The translations under genes were made by a program, and so were the position numbers. From Liolophura sinensis (taxonomy: Eukaryota > Mollusca > Polyplacophora > Chitonida > Chitonidae), in the NCBI RefSeq assembly GCF_032854445.1, contig NC_088305.1:29538628-29598627 (forward strand): 60,000 nt of DNA, written 5' to 3'. This document shows, piece after piece, positions 56,975 to 60,000 of this stretch. How positions within the stretch are numbered: position 1 is the stretch's first letter; every line of letters begins with the position of its first letter. The notes under the pieces were generated by a model that was not told the DNA's origin, made no database searches, and was given only the letters and a program-made list of their open reading frames with translations.

Positions 56975-57142
56975 ACTGAATACTTCGGCCTTTCTGAACT
57001 GTCCATACCACGTGGTCAATCATGACATTTACTGAATACTTCGGCCTTTCTGAACTGTCCATACCACGTGTACAGTCATGACATTTACTGAATACTCCGG
57101 CCTTTCTGAACTGTCCATACCACGTGGACAATCGTGACATTT
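56975..57142. repeat. 56-bp tandem repeat, three copies, each with CACGTG
   Basis: Units begin ACTGAATACTTCGGCCTTTC at 56975, 57031 and 57087. Each carries CCATACCACGTG, a perfect E-box palindrome. Copy 3 differs by few bases. Confidence 0.93.
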
Positions 57143-57201
57143 ACTGAATGGTCGTACAGACTTTGCATTGAGAAATGGATTTGACCCAAGATCTATATAT
57201 A

Positions 57202-58752
57202 AACTGACGTCCAAAAGAAACTTTACAAAGAGTTCAAATCAATTTATTCTGCCAAAGCAAAAAAAAAAAAAAAAAAAAGGATGATTGAAGTTTAATACAT
57301 TGAAAAGACCAATCACTTTAGATATTGAAAATCTTGAGTAAGAACGGACAAAGCAGCCCTCAAATCATTTAACAAGTGAAGAAACAGAGCCGGGATAGAA
57401 AAATAACCATTCCATCTTGGTTATCAATGGGTAGAGTATACAAAAAGTTGATTATTTTTAAAATCAGTCAATATCAAAACCAATGAATATAGCGTGTGAC
57501 CACCCCTTGCATCAATGCATGCAAAACCTCTCTAACGCAAGGAAAAAGTCGGTCGTCTGATGAGATGACGTGGGATTTCTTTGCCATTCACCTTGGAGAG
57601 TGATCGCCAGTTCTTGTCGGTTGGCTTCAAGGTGTGGCCGTTGTCTTACTCGACGACCCATGATATCCCAAAGGTGTTCTATGGGGGACATATTTGGGGA
57701 ATGTGCAGGCCACGGCAAGACCTTGACGTTGTTGGCGTCCAGGAAGTTCTGTACAACTTGAGCTGTATGGGGCCTGGCGTTGTTATGCTGGTACAGGACA
57801 CCACGTGGCTGCTGTTGAAGGAATGGCAGGACAACAGGACGTAGAATTTCATCCACGTAACGTTGAGCTGTTAGGTTCCCGTTGATGATGACCAGTGTCG
57901 TAAGTTTCTCTCCACAAATTCCACCCCACACCATCACGCTGCCGCCCCCAAACGGTACCAACTCCTGGGTGCATGATCGTTCGCTTTTTCGACGGTAAAC
58001 TCGTTGTCTGCCATCGGCTCGGAACAGGCAGAAACGGCTTTCATCCGTGAAAACAACACGTTGCCAATCACATCGCTGCCAATGGCGTACAATGCGAGCC
58101 CATCGCAACCACTGGCGACGATGTTCGGCTGTCAACAACTGCCCTCTGAATGGTCGATAGGCCCTAATTCCGTGAGCCATGCGTCTCCTGGACACGATCT
58201 GCCGACTGACTCGGTGACCTAAGGCATTGATTGATATCACTGTCAGGAAGCGGTTCATCAGGTGTAAGGTGCGCAGGTACCCGTCTTCTCTTGGCGTAGA
58301 TACCCGAGACCTGCCTGTTCTTGGCCTGTCCGATGTCTGCCCTGTCTGTTTGTAACGTTGCCTCAAGTTTGACACAGTTACACGCGAGTTGCCGAAGATC
58401 CTTGCAATGTGGGCATGGGTGGCTCCCATGAATACCATACCATGGCCCACTCGCGTTGTTCTGGAATCAATCGAGGCATTACTTTGGTGGTTTTTAGTCA
58501 GTATGCAAGTTCAGCAGACTGTGTGTAACTTTTTTGTACACTTATTACATATGCAGTTGCGGCCATAAATGGGTCACGTGATTTTTCAACTGTCTCTGTT
58601 GTCTAAAAACAAATTCGTGTGGGCGTATATGACGCTTGTCGCACCTGGGAATATGCTTCGTACGTTTTCCTACAATAATTTGGTATTAATTTGCTGAAAA
58701 GGCTGGTTAAATTTAACTCACGCAGTCGTAAAGTTTCTTTTGGTCGTCAGTT
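57202..58752 (-). mobile_element. Complete Tc1-like DNA transposon, inactive
   Basis: Terminal inverted repeats AACTGACGTCCAAAAGAAAC (left) and the inverted equivalent ending GTTTCTTTTGGTCGTCAGTT (right) extend about 28 bp. TA target duplications lie at 57200-57201 and 58753-58754. An A-run is at 57259-57279. It encodes one transposase on the minus strand. The 1551-bp length is typical of Tc1 elements. Confidence 0.95.
57512..58479 (-). pseudogene. Tc1 transposase, frameshifted and lacking a catalytic Asp
   Basis: The open frame 58450-57512 covers 312 residues: an HTH region (AHIARIFGNSRVTVSNLRQR), a GRPR-like linker (GRSRV) and the DDE domain. Numbered from 58450, the first Asp is D136 (FTDESRF) and the last acidic residue is E258 (SPIEHLW). 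The second catalytic position is N223 (HNNARPH) where the family has Asp; the codon is at 57782-57784. Spacing from 223 to 258 is DD34E, as in Tc1. The family start MPRLIPEQREWA is present at 58479 but in another frame: one base is missing near 58443-58450, so the N terminus is disconnected. Both lesions indicate a dead copy; a partner element would have to supply transposase. Confidence 0.93.
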
Positions 58753-58967
58753 TAGTTATGAACGGCACAGGTAGTACAAAAATTTAGACCAATTCCGTTT
58801 GGACTGTCAGTGTATGAAATCTGATTTCGACGCTTATATTTTGGAACTCCCTGGTCTTAAAATTTTGAAAACGTGACAATTTATTATGTTAAAACAAATG
58901 TATAACAAACTTAAGTTTAATTGCAAACTATGCAACATAAAAAAGGTTCGAATGACGTTTTCTGGGT

Positions 58968-59157
58968 TAAAGGGATGTAGAATCGATTCTGATTGGCTGG
59001 TGCGGGAGATAGGCAAGCCCAGACTAGGCCTAGCCCAAGATGAATTTTAGGTATGGTTAATTTATCCAAGTGTGATCATGGCTGCTGTGTTTAACCCAGG
59101 GAATCCCATCTCCACTGTCAGCCAATCAGCATCGATTCTGTGTCCCTTTGCGTGGAC
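58968..59157 (-). mobile_element. Family D element with inverted ends
   Basis: Arms GGGATGTAGAATCGATTCTG, ATTGGCTGG (left) and CCAATCAGCATCGATTCTGT, GTCCC (right) are inverted to each other. The right part matches the fragments at 24001 and 26325. It is a small non-coding element of about 190 bp. Confidence 0.7.
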
Positions 59158-59159
59158 AA

Positions 59160-60000
59160 AAGGCGATCTTTTTTACGGGAAATTTACAAAAAATTGATTC
59201 ACCAATTTTTGTAGAGGGTCCATGCTCCTGTGTGGGCTCTTGAGGCAGTTTACCCAGGATAGAGAAGTGAGATGGAACAATCCATTCTTATCTCAGACAG
59301 TGATTCAAAATAAAAAGCCATCGTTAGGACTGTCGCAACAATTTTACTTTCGTAATTGTTTTGTACATCAACTTCATACATGTACGAGTCTTAAACATTG
59401 TATTACAAAGATAATACTTCAACAAGCCATCCAGAAGATAAATTCTATTCAATCTCAAAACATGTGTGAATGTTAACATACGTTGTCAAAAATGCATCAA
59501 GGTTAAATGTATGCCGATGTTAAGTGGTGATACATGCCCACTGAAATGACGAACAAAATGGCACATGAATTTGGGAAGGTAAGTGGAATGCATTGGGTTA
59601 AGCCTGCTCCCACCTGAACATAAATATACACAAGTCTAGGTATATATATATATATGTGTGTGTGTGTTAGCTAAACGAGTAAAACAATGAAAACATTTAA
59701 CAATGTACTATACCGTTCCAATTAGCTGTATGTTCAGCAGAGACTTTTTATGTCTTATAGTTGGCTCGATACGTCAGTAGGCCTACATCTCTAAGATCAA
59801 TCCAGCCACATGTGCGGCTACAGTAGGCACAGAATATGCAGTATTAGCCGTGATTACACTAGAACAATTAGTAGGCTGACGACGGCTCGCACGTTTACAC
59901 TAGAGAAAAGGGCTCCATATGGACCGGCTCTTTCTCATTTTAGGGGCCTAAATTAGAACGGCTTGGTTTGGTCCACAATTTCCGTCCGTGTAGAAACGGC
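59160..60000. other. No gene seen; TA/TG microsatellite
   Basis: A (TA)n(TG)n run lies at about 59641-59668. The open frame at 59222 resembles nothing I know. Confidence 0.45.

Overview
The window is animal nuclear DNA, most probably from a mollusc or another lophotrochozoan. Coding sequence lies in short exons with GT-AG introns. The octamer TACATGTA and AT-rich spacer are common. A tRNA-derived SINE ending in AATAAATAAATA, of a kind widespread in molluscs, occurs about twenty times. The species cannot be named from sequence alone.

Three spliced genes, all on the + strand, can be rebuilt with continuous reading phase. (1) 41-5378 is the 3' half of CCDC47, the ER calcium-binding and multipass-translocon (PAT complex) factor; its stop codon lies inside a minisatellite. 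(2) 32585-40168 is a Grb7/10/14-MRL family adaptor with RA and PH domains; its predicted stop falls just after the PH domain and no SH2 exon was found. Intron 1 holds about 1.5 kb of 31-bp minisatellite. (3) 45238-51068 is an unidentified five-exon gene for an 816-residue protein. It has a two-helix membrane hairpin near the N terminus, a 21-residue repeat block, a canonical CCHC zinc knuckle and a C-terminal coiled coil. I regard it as the most interesting item here.

Between and around the genes the DNA is dominated by repeats. They include the main SINE (family A), a second tRNA-derived SINE (family B), a non-tRNA element (family C) whose end has expanded into a 48-bp satellite, and a third element with inverted arms (family D). 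There are also five copies of a palindromic MITE, two copies of a second MITE bracketing the 3' end of gene 3, and one complete but dead Tc1-like transposon with TIRs and TA duplications (57202-58752). Decayed tRNA-Ser(CGA) copies lie in tandem units at 54.6-55.6 kb. Many minisatellites with units of 16, 21, 31, 34, 45, 48, 53, 56, 60, 63, 92 and 186 bp are present. Where the unit is a multiple of 3 bp, or no frame happens to contain a stop, these arrays create long open frames that are probably not genes.

From about 6 to 32 kb I see no convincing gene, only repeats and a few weak open segments. No rRNA, CRISPR array, operon or prokaryotic feature is present.
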